From contig CAITBU010000028.1 of assembly GCA_903890595.1 (NCBI GenBank), positions 1 to 29,713 on the forward strand: DNA of 29,713 nt, in the 5' to 3' direction. The position numbers and the translations under genes were made by a program. Of the stretch, positions 6,983 to 14,810 are shown piece after piece. The stretch's first letter is position 1. Every line of letters begins with the position of its first letter. The notes beneath the pieces are model-generated. The model searched no databases. It had not been told where the DNA came from and saw only the letters and a list, made by a program, of their open reading frames with translations. Source of the DNA: an uncultured Holophagaceae bacterium (GTDB taxonomy: Bacteria; Acidobacteriota; Holophagae; Holophagales; Holophagaceae).

Positions 6983-8598
6983 AAACAGCCACGCGCATCA
7001 ACCCAACACCGTCGCCTGCCCTTCGGTGGGCCCTGCCAGCGCTCCTGGGCCTGCTCGTGCTGCTGCCGCTCCGGGCCCAGGAGCCCACAACCCCGCCGAC
7101 AACCGGCCACGGCTCCTTCACCATCGTCCACGTGGCCAAGGCCCGCCGCCAGACGGCGGACCACAGCAAGTTCAAGATCCTCAAAGGCCCCTTCAAGGAC
7201 AGCGATGGCCCCGCCGTGACGCGGGCCTGCCTCACCTGCCACATGAAGGCCGCCGAGCAGGTCATGGCCACGTCGCACTGGACCTGGAACGTCGCCAAGG
7301 ACGGCAAGGACGGCTTCGGCAAGTCCACCCTCCTGGTGAACAACTACTGCATCTCCATCATTGGCGGCAACACCGAGGCCTGCGCCCGGTGCCACGTCGG
7401 CTATGGGTTTAAGGACAAGAGCTTTGACTTCACCAAGCAGGACAACGTGGACTGCCTGGTCTGCCACGACACCACCGGGGACTACGAGAAGGAGAAGGCC
7501 GGCTGGCCCAATCCCGGCGTGTCCCTGGCGGAGGTCGCCCAGAAGGTCGGCGCGCCCAACCTCAAGAACTGCGGCGTGTGCCACTTCTTCGGCGGGGGCG
7601 GCGACGCCACCAAGCACGGGGACCTGGATGACACCATCCTTAAGGCCCCTCGGGCTGAGGACGTGCACATGTCCAAGCAGGGCGCGGGCATGGACTGCAT
7701 CGACTGCCATGCCTCGGATGCGCACAAGGTGGGCGGCCCCAACTACGTGATTCCCGCCGAGCGGCGAGAGCAGCCGAAGTTCGCCGGGGAGAGCATCTCG
7801 CGGATGTCCTGCGCGGCCTGCCACAGCGACTCGCCCCACAAGTCCTACGTCCTGAATCGCCACTACCAGAAGGTGGCCTGCCAGACCTGCCACATTCCCA
7901 CCTTTGCCCGCGGCCAGCAGCCCACCAACACCTACTGGGACTGGGCCTCAGCCGGGCGACTGAAGAACGGCCGCGGCTACAAGGAAGAGGACGCGAACGG
8001 TTGGGAGACCTACAACAGCATCCACGGCGACATGATCTGGGCCCGCAATGTTCGGCCCAGCTACGTCTGGTACAACGGCAACCTGAAGTTCACCCGCCTA
8101 ACCGATCGCATCAACGTGCCCGCCGATGGCCGGGTGATCCTGAATCCTGCGGAAGGCTCCTACACCGATCCCAACGCCAAGATCTGGCCCTTCAAGCAGC
8201 ACGAAGGCACCCAGCCCTTCGATCCGATCCTGCAGCGCTTTGTGGCTCCCTACACCGCAGGGCCCAAGGGCTCCGGCGCCTACTGGGGCGACTGGGACTG
8301 GGACCTTGCCATCCAGAAGGGCATGGCCACCGCCGGTCTGCCCTACAGCGGCCAGCACAGCTTCGTGAAGACCGCCATGCTCTGGCCCGTCACCCACATG
8401 GTGGCCCCCAAGGAGCAGGCCCTCGCCTGCGTGGAGTGCCACCAGCGCAGTGGCCTCCTGGCCCAGGTCCCCGGCTTCTACCTGCTGGGCCGGGATCACG
8501 GCACCGGGGTCAACCTGCTCGGCTTCGGCATGATCCTCCTGACCCTCCTCGGCGTGGGCATTCACGCCGTCATCCGCACCCTCCACGGACGCCATTAG
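6979..8598 (+). CDS. octaheme c-type cytochrome, tetrathionate-reductase (OTR) family
   Basis: A 539-residue periplasmic multiheme protein. The signal segment (about 14-33, ending near LRAQ) is followed by eight CxxCH heme sites at Cys84, 135, 159, 198, 240, 278, 301 and 484. A C-terminal membrane helix (about 510-531) anchors it. Heme number and spacing fit octaheme tetrathionate reductase, described from Shewanella, which in vitro also reduces nitrite and hydroxylamine and has a lysine-ligated active-site heme. Lys145, 147 and 153 after the second heme site are candidates, but I cannot assign the ligand. An extra Cys124 precedes that site. The next gene, a cytochrome b, starts eight bases later and should link it to quinones. 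The physiological substrate is open. Confidence 0.9.
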   Translation: MKTATRINPTPSPALRWALPALLGLLVLLPLRAQEPTTPPTTGHGSFTIVHVAKARRQTADHSKFKILKGPFKDSDGPAVTRACLTCHMKAAEQVMATSHWTWNVAKDGKDGFGKSTLLVNNYCISIIGGNTEACARCHVGYGFKDKSFDFTKQDNVDCLVCHDTTGDYEKEKAGWPNPGVSLAEVAQKVGAPNLKNCGVCHFFGGGGDATKHGDLDDTILKAPRAEDVHMSKQGAGMDCIDCHASDAHKVGGPNYVIPAERREQPKFAGESISRMSCAACHSDSPHKSYVLNRHYQKVACQTCHIPTFARGQQPTNTYWDWASAGRLKNGRGYKEEDANGWETYNSIHGDMIWARNVRPSYVWYNGNLKFTRLTDRINVPADGRVILNPAEGSYTDPNAKIWPFKQHEGTQPFDPILQRFVAPYTAGPKGSGAYWGDWDWDLAIQKGMATAGLPYSGQHSFVKTAMLWPVTHMVAPKEQALACVECHQRSGLLAQVPGFYLLGRDHGTGVNLLGFGMILLTLLGVGIHAVIRTLHGRH

Positions 8599-8606
8599 GA
8601 GCCCCC

Positions 8607-9230
8607 ATGCGCCGCATCGTCCTCTATGAATCCTTCGAACGCTTCTGGCACTGGGCCCAGGCCCTGATCATCCTCACCATGATGCTCACGGGCTTTGAGG
8701 TCCGGGGAATTGGCCTGCACCTCTTCGGCTTCCGGCGGGCGGTGGCCCTGCACAACACCCTGGCCGTCGCCCTGGTAACCCTCATCGTGTTTGCCATCTT
8801 CTGGCACATCACCACGGGAGAGTGGCGGCAGTACATCCCCACCCGCAAGTTCCTCCGCGAGATGATTGCCTTCTACGTCACGGGCATCTTCAAGGGCGCG
8901 CCGCACCCGGTCCGCAAGCACCGCATGGCCAAGCTGAACCCCCTGCAGCGGCTCGCCTACCTGGGCTTCAAGGTCCTCATCATCCCCGTGCAGATCACCA
9001 CCGGCGCCCTCTACTACCTCTATCCGAACCTCCAGCACAGCCTGGGCTGGCCCCCGGCCTCGCTCTGGTTCATCGCCGTGGTGCACACGCTGGGAGCCTT
9101 CGGCCTGGTGGCCTTCCTCATCGGCCACGTCTACCTGACGACCACAGGCCACACGCCCCTGACCAACATCAAGGCCATGCTCACGGGCTGGGAAGACATC
9201 GAAGACGATGCCTATTTCGACGAGACCTAG
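8607..9230 (+). CDS. membrane cytochrome b (b561/di-heme type), quinone partner
   Basis: A 207-residue integral membrane protein with four hydrophobic segments, as in the b-type subunits of hydrogenases and formate dehydrogenases and in cytochrome b561-like proteins. Candidate heme-ligand histidines are in FWHWAQ (first helix), ALHN and FWHIT (second helix region), VVHTLG and IGHVYL (last helix). The reading frame extends far upstream over the cytochrome gene in another frame, but the ATG at 8607 follows AGGAG that overlaps the previous stop, so it is the real start. It would carry electrons between the quinone pool and the octaheme cytochrome. It is followed 21 bases later by cydA. Confidence 0.9.
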   Translation: MRRIVLYESFERFWHWAQALIILTMMLTGFEVRGIGLHLFGFRRAVALHNTLAVALVTLIVFAIFWHITTGEWRQYIPTRKFLREMIAFYVTGIFKGAPHPVRKHRMAKLNPLQRLAYLGFKVLIIPVQITTGALYYLYPNLQHSLGWPPASLWFIAVVHTLGAFGLVAFLIGHVYLTTTGHTPLTNIKAMLTGWEDIEDDAYFDET

Positions 9231-9251
9231 AACGCTGTAACCGGAGGTACT

Positions 9252-10580
9252 ATGGGCGACCCCCTTTTTTGGCACCGTTTGCAGTTCGGTTTCACAGCCA
9301 CTTACCACTACCTGTTTCCGCAGCTGACCATGGGCCTGGCGCTGGTCATCGTGATTTTGAAAGGCCTGGGGCTGAAGACCGGCGAGGCTCGCTACAGCGA
9401 TGCGGCGCGCTTCTGGATACGCATCTTCGGGATCAACTTCGCCGTGGGGGTCGTGACTGGCATCCCCCTGGAGTTCCAGTTCGGCACGAACTGGGCGCGC
9501 TTCTCCCACCTCACCGGTGGCATCATCGGCCAGACCCTGGGCATGGAGGGCATGTTCGCCTTCTTCATGGAGAGCAGCTTCCTGGGTCTGCTGATCTGGG
9601 GCGAGAAGAAGCTCTCCCCCCGAGGGCACTTCGGAGCCGCCCTGGCTCTCTGGTTCGGCAGCTGGCTGTCGGGCTACTTCATTATCGCCACCAATGCTTT
9701 CATGCAGCATCCCACAGGCTTTGCTGTCGCCGCAGACGGCACGCTACAACTCACCAGCTTCTGGAGCTTCCTCCTCAACCCCTGGGCCCTGGGCCAGTAC
9801 GCACACAACATGATCGCGGCGGTGGTGACAGGCTCCTTCGCGGTGGCCGCCGTTGGAGCCTACTGGACGCTCAAGGGCATTCACCCGGTGCAGGCGGATC
9901 TCAACCTCCGCACCGGCACCATCCTGGGCTTGATCTTCAGTGTCCTCGTCGCCTTCCCTACCGGTGACCTCCAGGGCAAGCTCGTGGCGAAGTACCAACC
10001 CATCGCCCTCGCCGCCATGGAAGGGCGCTTCGAGAGCGGCCCCCGGGCGGCGCTGACGCTCATTGGGCAGCCCAATGTCCCTATCCGAAAGATCGAGAAC
10101 CCCATCAAGGTCCCGGCAGTGCTGAGCTTCATTGCCTACGGCACGTTCTCAAGCAACGTGCAGGGTCTCCTGGCCTTTCCCGAGGAGCTCTGGCCCCAGA
10201 ACATTGAGCTGCTCTACTACAGCTTCCACATCATGGCGGGGCTGGGCACTCTCATGATCGGCCTGATGGGGCTGGCCGGCTTCCTGCTCTGGCGGGGCCG
10301 CCTGGCATCCACCCGCTCCGTGCTCTGGCTGCTGATGCTGGCGGTGCCGTTCCCCTACATCGCCACCACCGCCGGCTGGGCCGTGGCCGAGTTCGGCCGC
10401 CAGCCCTGGCTGGTCTACGGCGTCCTGCGCACCAGCCAGGGCAGCTCCCCCCTGGTGCACTCGGGCCACACGGCCTTCACCACCCTGGGCTTCGCAGGGA
10501 TCTTTGTCGTGCTCTCCATGCTGTGGCTCTTCCTCATCGGACGAGAGCTTGCCCACGACCCCGATTCCCAAGCCCACTAG
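9252..10580 (+). CDS. cydA: cytochrome bd quinol oxidase subunit I
   Basis: A 442-residue membrane subunit that oxidises quinol and carries the three hemes that reduce oxygen. All key residues are visible: His19, Glu99 and Glu107 (GMEGMFAFFMES), His185 (QYAHN) and Met328 (FHIMAG), the heme ligands or proton-path residues in known CydA. The quinol loop has KYQPIALAAMEG (residues 247-258), and GRQPW is at 382-386. At 442 residues against about 520 in E. coli, this is the short Q-loop form. The start has GGAGGT four bases upstream. It sits in the sigma-54 operon between cytochrome b and cydB, linking oxygen reduction or scavenging to the octaheme module. Confidence 0.96.
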   Translation: MGDPLFWHRLQFGFTATYHYLFPQLTMGLALVIVILKGLGLKTGEARYSDAARFWIRIFGINFAVGVVTGIPLEFQFGTNWARFSHLTGGIIGQTLGMEGMFAFFMESSFLGLLIWGEKKLSPRGHFGAALALWFGSWLSGYFIIATNAFMQHPTGFAVAADGTLQLTSFWSFLLNPWALGQYAHNMIAAVVTGSFAVAAVGAYWTLKGIHPVQADLNLRTGTILGLIFSVLVAFPTGDLQGKLVAKYQPIALAAMEGRFESGPRAALTLIGQPNVPIRKIENPIKVPAVLSFIAYGTFSSNVQGLLAFPEELWPQNIELLYYSFHIMAGLGTLMIGLMGLAGFLLWRGRLASTRSVLWLLMLAVPFPYIATTAGWAVAEFGRQPWLVYGVLRTSQGSSPLVHSGHTAFTTLGFAGIFVVLSMLWLFLIGRELAHDPDSQAH

Positions 10581-10589
10581 GAGACCATC

Positions 10590-11636
10590 ATGGAATTCCT
10601 TTGGTTCTGGCTGGTCTCGGTGATGTTCGCCATCTACATCGTGCTGGACGGGTTTGACTTCGGGGCAGGCATCCTGCACCTCCTGGTGGCGAAGACCAAT
10701 GCGGAGCGCCGCGAGGTGCTCGGTGCCATCGGCCCCTTCTGGGATGGCAATGAGGTCTGGCTGCTGGCAGGAGGCGGTTCGCTGTTCCTGGCCTTCCCAA
10801 AAGTCCTTGCCTCCGGCTTCTCCGGCTTCTATCTCGCCATGTGGCTGGTGGTCTGGTGCCTCATGCTGCGCGGCATCTCCATCGAGTTCCGCTCGCACCT
10901 GCAGGATGGCCTCTGGCGACACTTCTGGGACGGCACCTTCGCCGTAGCCAGCGTGCTGCTCCCGGTCCTCCTGGGGGCAGCCCTGGGCAATGTCCTCCGC
11001 GGTGTGCCGGTGGATGGCAGCGGGTACTTCAACATGCCCCTCTGGACCGACTTCCGCCTGGGCCCGCAGCCTGGGATTCTGGACTGGTACACCGTGCTTA
11101 TCGGCGTCTTCGCCCTCGTCACCATGGCCGCGCATGGGTCGGTCTTCCTGGCGTGGAAGACGCAGGGGCCCGTCCATGACCGCGCCAAGGCCCTGGCTCC
11201 GAGGCTCTGGCTGCTGGTCCTGGTGCTGTGGGTGCTCGCCACCGCCACCACGTCCCTGGTGAATCCTGGGATTCTCACCAACTTCCCCAGGGCCCCCCTC
11301 GCCTGGCTGGCAAGCCTCTTGTTCCTGGGTGGGCTGGGCCTGGTCTTTGCGAGCCTCCGGCGCGAACAGCACCTCCTGGCCTTCCTCGGTTCCGGTGCCT
11401 TCATCTTGGGCCTCCTGGCGGCGACAGCGGCCTGTGTCTACCCCGTGATGCTCAAGTCCACCCTGAGTCCGGCCTTCGATCTGACGGCCCTCAACGCCAG
11501 CGTGGGTGGGCATAGCCTGCGTACGGGCCTGGTCTGGTGGCTGATCGGCTTCCCCATTGCCATCGGCTACGGGGCCTTCCTATTCCGCTTCCATCGGGGG
11601 AAGGTGGTAGCTGCGGAAGAGGGCGAAGGCTATTGA
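10590..11636 (+). CDS. cydB: cytochrome bd quinol oxidase subunit II
   Basis: A 348-residue polytopic membrane protein, the structural partner of CydA. Family motifs are VLDGFDFGAGIL near residues 18-29, GPFWDGNEVWLLAGGG near 48-63, and RGISIEFR near 95. The length is close to the family norm of 335-380. The ATG follows a TAGGAG that overlaps the cydA stop region, nine bases after cydA. No cydX-like small subunit is evident in the 73 bases that follow, although a protein that short could be missed. No cydCD assembly genes are in the window. Confidence 0.95.
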   Translation: MEFLWFWLVSVMFAIYIVLDGFDFGAGILHLLVAKTNAERREVLGAIGPFWDGNEVWLLAGGGSLFLAFPKVLASGFSGFYLAMWLVVWCLMLRGISIEFRSHLQDGLWRHFWDGTFAVASVLLPVLLGAALGNVLRGVPVDGSGYFNMPLWTDFRLGPQPGILDWYTVLIGVFALVTMAAHGSVFLAWKTQGPVHDRAKALAPRLWLLVLVLWVLATATTSLVNPGILTNFPRAPLAWLASLLFLGGLGLVFASLRREQHLLAFLGSGAFILGLLAATAACVYPVMLKSTLSPAFDLTALNASVGGHSLRTGLVWWLIGFPIAIGYGAFLFRFHRGKVVAAEEGEGY

Positions 11637-11709
11637 TTGTCCAAAGACCAAGGAGTCTGGCGGATAACGCGCAAGTCGCAGCGCTTCTTCAGCCTCAAGG
11701 AGATCAGCC

Positions 11710-12153
11710 ATGACCAAGATCGGCATCATCATCTGCGGGCGCTACCAGACCTGTGGGGGCGGGAAGTGCTTCCGCGCGGTGCGGGAGCGGCAGGGGGCCT
11801 TCGCCCGGTATCCCGCTGAGGAGAGCCTTGAGGTGGTGGGCTACGCCACCTGCGGGGGCTGCCCCGGGGGCAACGTCGAGTACGTGCCCGATGAGATGAA
11901 GCGCAATGGCGCCGAGGTGCTCCACCTGGCGACCTGCTTCGTGGTCGGCTATCCACCGTGCCCCAGCATCCGGCAGTTCCAGGCCTACATCGAGTCCGCC
12001 TACGGCCTGCCCGTGGTGATCGGCAGCCATCCCATCCCCCAGAAGTACCTGGACCGCCACGAGACGCTCCCCTTCTGGCGGGAGCAGAACCTGTTCCCGC
12101 TCATCCAGCCGCTGCTGGACGAGGCCCCGGAGGTCAAGCTCGCCTACAACTGA
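11710..12153 (+). CDS. CGGC-domain protein, putative metal-binding
   Basis: A 147-residue cytoplasmic protein of the CGGC family (a small cysteine-rich domain proposed to bind metal; function not established). Cysteines 9, 15, 20, 48, 51, 76 and 84 are present, with the naming motif ATCGGCPGG at 47-54 and the pattern ICGRYQTCGGGKC near the N-terminus, typical of the family. AAGGAG lies seven bases before the ATG. It is the last gene of the operon, 73 bases after cydB. Its position with redox enzymes suggests a metal or redox sensing or handling role, but this is inference. Confidence 0.88.
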   Translation: MTKIGIIICGRYQTCGGGKCFRAVRERQGAFARYPAEESLEVVGYATCGGCPGGNVEYVPDEMKRNGAEVLHLATCFVVGYPPCPSIRQFQAYIESAYGLPVVIGSHPIPQKYLDRHETLPFWREQNLFPLIQPLLDEAPEVKLAYN

Positions 12154-12154
12154 G

Positions 12155-12172
12155 CCCAGGGCGAGGCCTGGG
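12155..12172 (+). terminator. possible hairpin at operon end
   Basis: CCCAGG-GCGAGG-CCTGGG forms a 6-bp GC-rich stem directly after the CGGC-gene stop codon. There is no U tract behind it, so intrinsic termination is uncertain. Confidence 0.3.
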
Positions 12173-12276
12173 AACAGGTCCGCGGGGTATGCTGACAGGG
12201 AAGGGCGCCTGGCTTCTCAGGCTCGCCCGCCTTCGACACCCCTGCGGGACGAAGCCTTGATGGAGCCTCCCCAGCC

Positions 12277-13251
12277 ATGGCGCAGCGCGTCTTCCTCAGC
12301 GGTGCTACCGGGTTCATCGGGCGCCACCTCCTGCCGGCCCTGGAGCGGGAAGGCCACGAGGTCCGCTGCCTGACGCGTTCGCTGGCTTCGGCGCAGCGCC
12401 GCTGGCCAGGTCAGAACTGGGTGGCGGGGGACCTGGGCGATCCTACCACCCTGCCTGCGGCCCTGGCGGGCTGCGACGTTGCGTACTACCTGGTCCATGC
12501 CATGGGCTCCCACCAGCCGGGCTGGGCCGACGAGGAGCGCCGCTGGGCCCGGGACTTCGCCGAGGCCGCCCACGCGGCTGGCGTCCAGCGCATCGTCTAC
12601 CTGGGCGGGGTGGCCCCCCAGGGCGACCCCTCGGAGCACCTGCAGGCCCGCCTCAACACGGGGGAGGTCCTCCGTGCGGGACCGGTGCCGTGCCTGGAGC
12701 TGCGGGCGGGCATGATCATCGGGGCCGGCAGCACCTCCTGGACCATCGTGCGGGACCTGGCGGCGCGCCTCCCGGCCATGGTGCTCCCCGCCTGGCTCGC
12801 CCACCGCAGCCAGCCCGTGGCGGTGGAAGAGGTCGTGGCGGCCCTGGTGGCGGGGCTCCGCGTGGACATGGCTGGGAGCACCTGGTGGGACATTCCTGGC
12901 CCCGAGGCCCTGTCCGGCACGGAGATCCTCCTGCGGGTGGCGGGCGTCCTGGGCCGCAAGCCCATCCTGCTGAAGGTCCCCCTGGTCACGCCCAAGCTCT
13001 CCGCCCACTGGATCCGCCTGGTCACCCGGGCGGACTACGGTGTGGCGCGGGAGCTGGTCGCCGGCCTCACCAGTGACCTGGTGGCCACCCGCCCCGGCTA
13101 CTGGGAAGCCGCGGGCCTTGCGCCTCCCATGTCCCTGGAAAGCGCCGCCCGGCGCGCCTTCGCCGAAGAAGCGGACAGCCTCCACGGGGTGGGTCGCATG
13201 GCCGAGACCCTGGCGGGGTGGCTGACTCCGAGGGCCACCAGCGGGGGCTGA
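12277..13251 (+). CDS. atypical SDR, NAD(P)-binding oxidoreductase/epimerase-like
   Basis: A 324-residue protein with an N-terminal Rossmann fold. The dinucleotide motif GATGFIG is at 9-15. A mid-domain VYLGGVAP replaces the active-site Tyr-x3-Lys region of classical short-chain dehydrogenases, marking it as an atypical SDR like NDUFA9/YbjT-type proteins. Such proteins may bind NAD(P)H without ordinary catalysis; some are electron-transfer complex assembly or regulatory factors. The C-terminal third (after about 220) contains LGRKPILLKVPLV, typical of DUF2867-less relatives. The ribosome site is distant (GGAG, 11 bases). It ends 18 bases from the convergent LysR gene. The substrate is unknown. 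Confidence 0.75.
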   Translation: MAQRVFLSGATGFIGRHLLPALEREGHEVRCLTRSLASAQRRWPGQNWVAGDLGDPTTLPAALAGCDVAYYLVHAMGSHQPGWADEERRWARDFAEAAHAAGVQRIVYLGGVAPQGDPSEHLQARLNTGEVLRAGPVPCLELRAGMIIGAGSTSWTIVRDLAARLPAMVLPAWLAHRSQPVAVEEVVAALVAGLRVDMAGSTWWDIPGPEALSGTEILLRVAGVLGRKPILLKVPLVTPKLSAHWIRLVTRADYGVARELVAGLTSDLVATRPGYWEAAGLAPPMSLESAARRAFAEEADSLHGVGRMAETLAGWLTPRATSGG

Positions 13252-13269
13252 GGGGCCAGGCGTCAGGCA

Positions 13270-14160
13270 CTAAAGGGACGAGTGCACCATCTTCCGCACG
13301 CACGCCAGGAAGGCGCTCTCCGCCGAGCCCAGGTGCCGCTGGGGGTTCCACACCAGGAAGGTGGAGATGCGGATGGGGTCGCCGGCCCAGGGCAGGGCCA
13401 CGAGGCGGCCTGTGCGCAGGTCCTCGGCCACGGCCATGCGGGGCAGGGGGGCGACGCCGAGGCCCACTTCCACGCAGCGCTTGATGGTCTCGACGGTCTG
13501 GAACTCCAGGCCACTGCCCGCCTGGGCCCCCGCCGCGAAGATCTGCCGCTCGAAGTGATTGCGGTAGCTGCACCCCAGGGCCTTGAGCAGGACTGCTTCG
13601 CCCACCAGGTCCTGGGCCGTGATGCCCGCAGCTTTGGCGAGGCGGTGGGTCGGGGCACCCAGAATCAGGATCTCCTCGTCCCGCAGCTTCTCCACCGCCA
13701 GGGTCTTGGAGGGGAAGGGCTCTTCCAGCACGATGGCGCAGTCGATGGCGCCTTCCAGCACCATGCGCTTGAAGTCCCTGGCGTAGCCCGGAACGAACTG
13801 CATGCGGACCTTGGGGAACTCGGCGTTGAAGGCCTTGAGCACAGGCGGCAGCAGGTAGGTGCAGATGGACTCCGGCGCTGTGAAGCGCACGGTGCCCACC
13901 TCCGACTCGCCTTCGGTGGCGGCCATGGCTTCTTCGGTAAGGGCCAGGATGCGCTCCGCATAGACCAGGAAGCGATGCCCAGGCTCCGTGAGCGTCAGGT
14001 GGTTCCCCACGCGGTTGAAGAGCGGGTAGCCCAGCAGCTCCTCCAGCGCCTTCATCTGGGAGGTGACGCTCGACTGGGCATAGCTGAGGGTGGCGGCGGT
14101 CTTGGTGAAGCTCAAGGTGCGGGCCGCCGTGCTGAAAGTGAGGAGGGTCCGAGTGTCCAC
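13270..14160 (-). CDS. LysR family transcriptional regulator
   Basis: A 296-residue LysR-type regulator. The N-terminal winged helix-turn-helix (residues about 1-60: TFSTAARTLSFTKTAATLSYAQSS) is followed by a dimerisation helix and a periplasmic-binding-protein-like effector domain (about 90-290). The frame is open further upstream, but those residues do not resemble the family. A GTG at 14160 with GGGAG four bases before it gives the standard start and length. Two T-N11-A dyads lie in the adjacent intergenic region, consistent with autoregulation and control of the divergent PilZ-like gene. The effector is unknown. Confidence 0.9.
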   Translation of the reverse strand: MDTRTLLTFSTAARTLSFTKTAATLSYAQSSVTSQMKALEELLGYPLFNRVGNHLTLTEPGHRFLVYAERILALTEEAMAATEGESEVGTVRFTAPESICTYLLPPVLKAFNAEFPKVRMQFVPGYARDFKRMVLEGAIDCAIVLEEPFPSKTLAVEKLRDEEILILGAPTHRLAKAAGITAQDLVGEAVLLKALGCSYRNHFERQIFAAGAQAGSGLEFQTVETIKRCVEVGLGVAPLPRMAVAEDLRTGRLVALPWAGDPIRISTFLVWNPQRHLGSAESAFLACVRKMVHSSL

Positions 14161-14169
14161 AGAGCTCCC

Positions 14170-14184
14170 ATCGAGAATCTCGAT
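14170..14184. promoter_or_regulatory. LysR-type dyad 1
   Basis: ATCGAGA-A-TCTCGAT is a perfect 7-1-7 palindrome containing a T-N11-A LysR box, just upstream of the GTG start of the regulator. It is a good candidate for autorepression. Confidence 0.5.
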
Positions 14185-14208
14185 ATTTAGTATCAGTTCA
14201 TTCCGTTG

Positions 14209-14250
14209 GTTCCGGTGGGTTCGGCAACCGAAACTAACCCATGTCGGAAC
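14209..14250. promoter_or_regulatory. nested LysR-type dyad 2
   Basis: TTCGGCAACCGAA at 14220-14232 is a 5-3-5 dyad with T-N11-A form. It lies inside weaker outer pairs (GGGTT/AACCC and GTTCCG/CGGAAC). Its centre lies about 49 bp from dyad 1, a plausible pairing of LysR recognition and activation sites between divergent genes. Confidence 0.45.
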
Positions 14251-14309
14251 ACCCGGCACCCCAAGAACCCTTGCAACCACTGGCCAAGCGCCAACCCTAG
14301 GAGTCTCAG

Positions 14310-14702
14310 ATGAGCATCACTGGCAACCCCCGAGTCTTTGTTAAGCGCGAGTGCAGCGCCCGCTTCCAGTTCGGCGGCAAGTCCTACGACAACGTCCCCG
14401 TGCTGAACCTGGGCCCCGACGGCTGCCGCATCCAGGTCCCCCGGGCCTTCATCGGCAGCCTGGTAGAGCACTCCCAGCTCGAAGGTCTGGAGCTGATCAG
14501 TCAGGCCCTCTCCATGGGTGCCACCGGCGCCAAGGTCATCCAGGTGCACAGCAACGAGTCCGGCCAGCCCGGGACCGTCGAAGCTGAGCTCCAGTTCGTG
14601 AACGCCCCTGCCGGCACCCGCGTAAACGTCATCAACTACGTGAACACCATGGCCAAGGCCAAGCCCCACTGCGTCGCCCACGACCTGGTCGGGATGCCCT
14701 AA
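14310..14702 (+). CDS. small PilZ-like protein
   Basis: A 130-residue soluble protein. The first 50 residues (VKRECSARFQF...VPVLNLGPDGCRIQVP) resemble a PilZ barrel, with a basic N-terminal segment and an N-x-G-x-x-G turn in place of the usual D/N-x-S-x-x-G. The c-di-GMP motif is therefore not clearly intact. The C-terminal part (AELQFVNAPAGTRVNVINYV) is beta-rich. AGGAG lies seven bases before the ATG. It is divergent from the LysR gene and is followed by a strong hairpin. It could be a c-di-GMP effector or a non-binding relative; I am only moderately confident of the fold. Confidence 0.5.
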   Translation: MSITGNPRVFVKRECSARFQFGGKSYDNVPVLNLGPDGCRIQVPRAFIGSLVEHSQLEGLELISQALSMGATGAKVIQVHSNESGQPGTVEAELQFVNAPAGTRVNVINYVNTMAKAKPHCVAHDLVGMP

Positions 14703-14751
14703 GAGGCTGACGGGCCAGCCCCATTGGGGCCAGGTCTGCGCGAACGGCCGT

Positions 14752-14791
14752 GCCGGGGATGATGGGGGCTTGCCCCTCCATCATCCCCGGC
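14752..14791. terminator. long perfect-stem hairpin between convergent genes
   Basis: A 14-base left arm beginning GCCGGGGATGATGG at 14752 pairs with CCATCATCCCCGGC ending at 14791; an additional GGGC/GCCC extends the stem around a two-base loop, with a two-base bulge. A smaller CCCC-ATT-GGGG hairpin lies just upstream (about 14719-14729). It separates the plus-strand PilZ-like gene from the minus-strand RND gene, so it fits a bidirectional terminator or RNA-stability element, although neither side has a T tract. Confidence 0.55.
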
Positions 14792-14810
14792 TGAATGATT
14801 GGGGCGAGGG

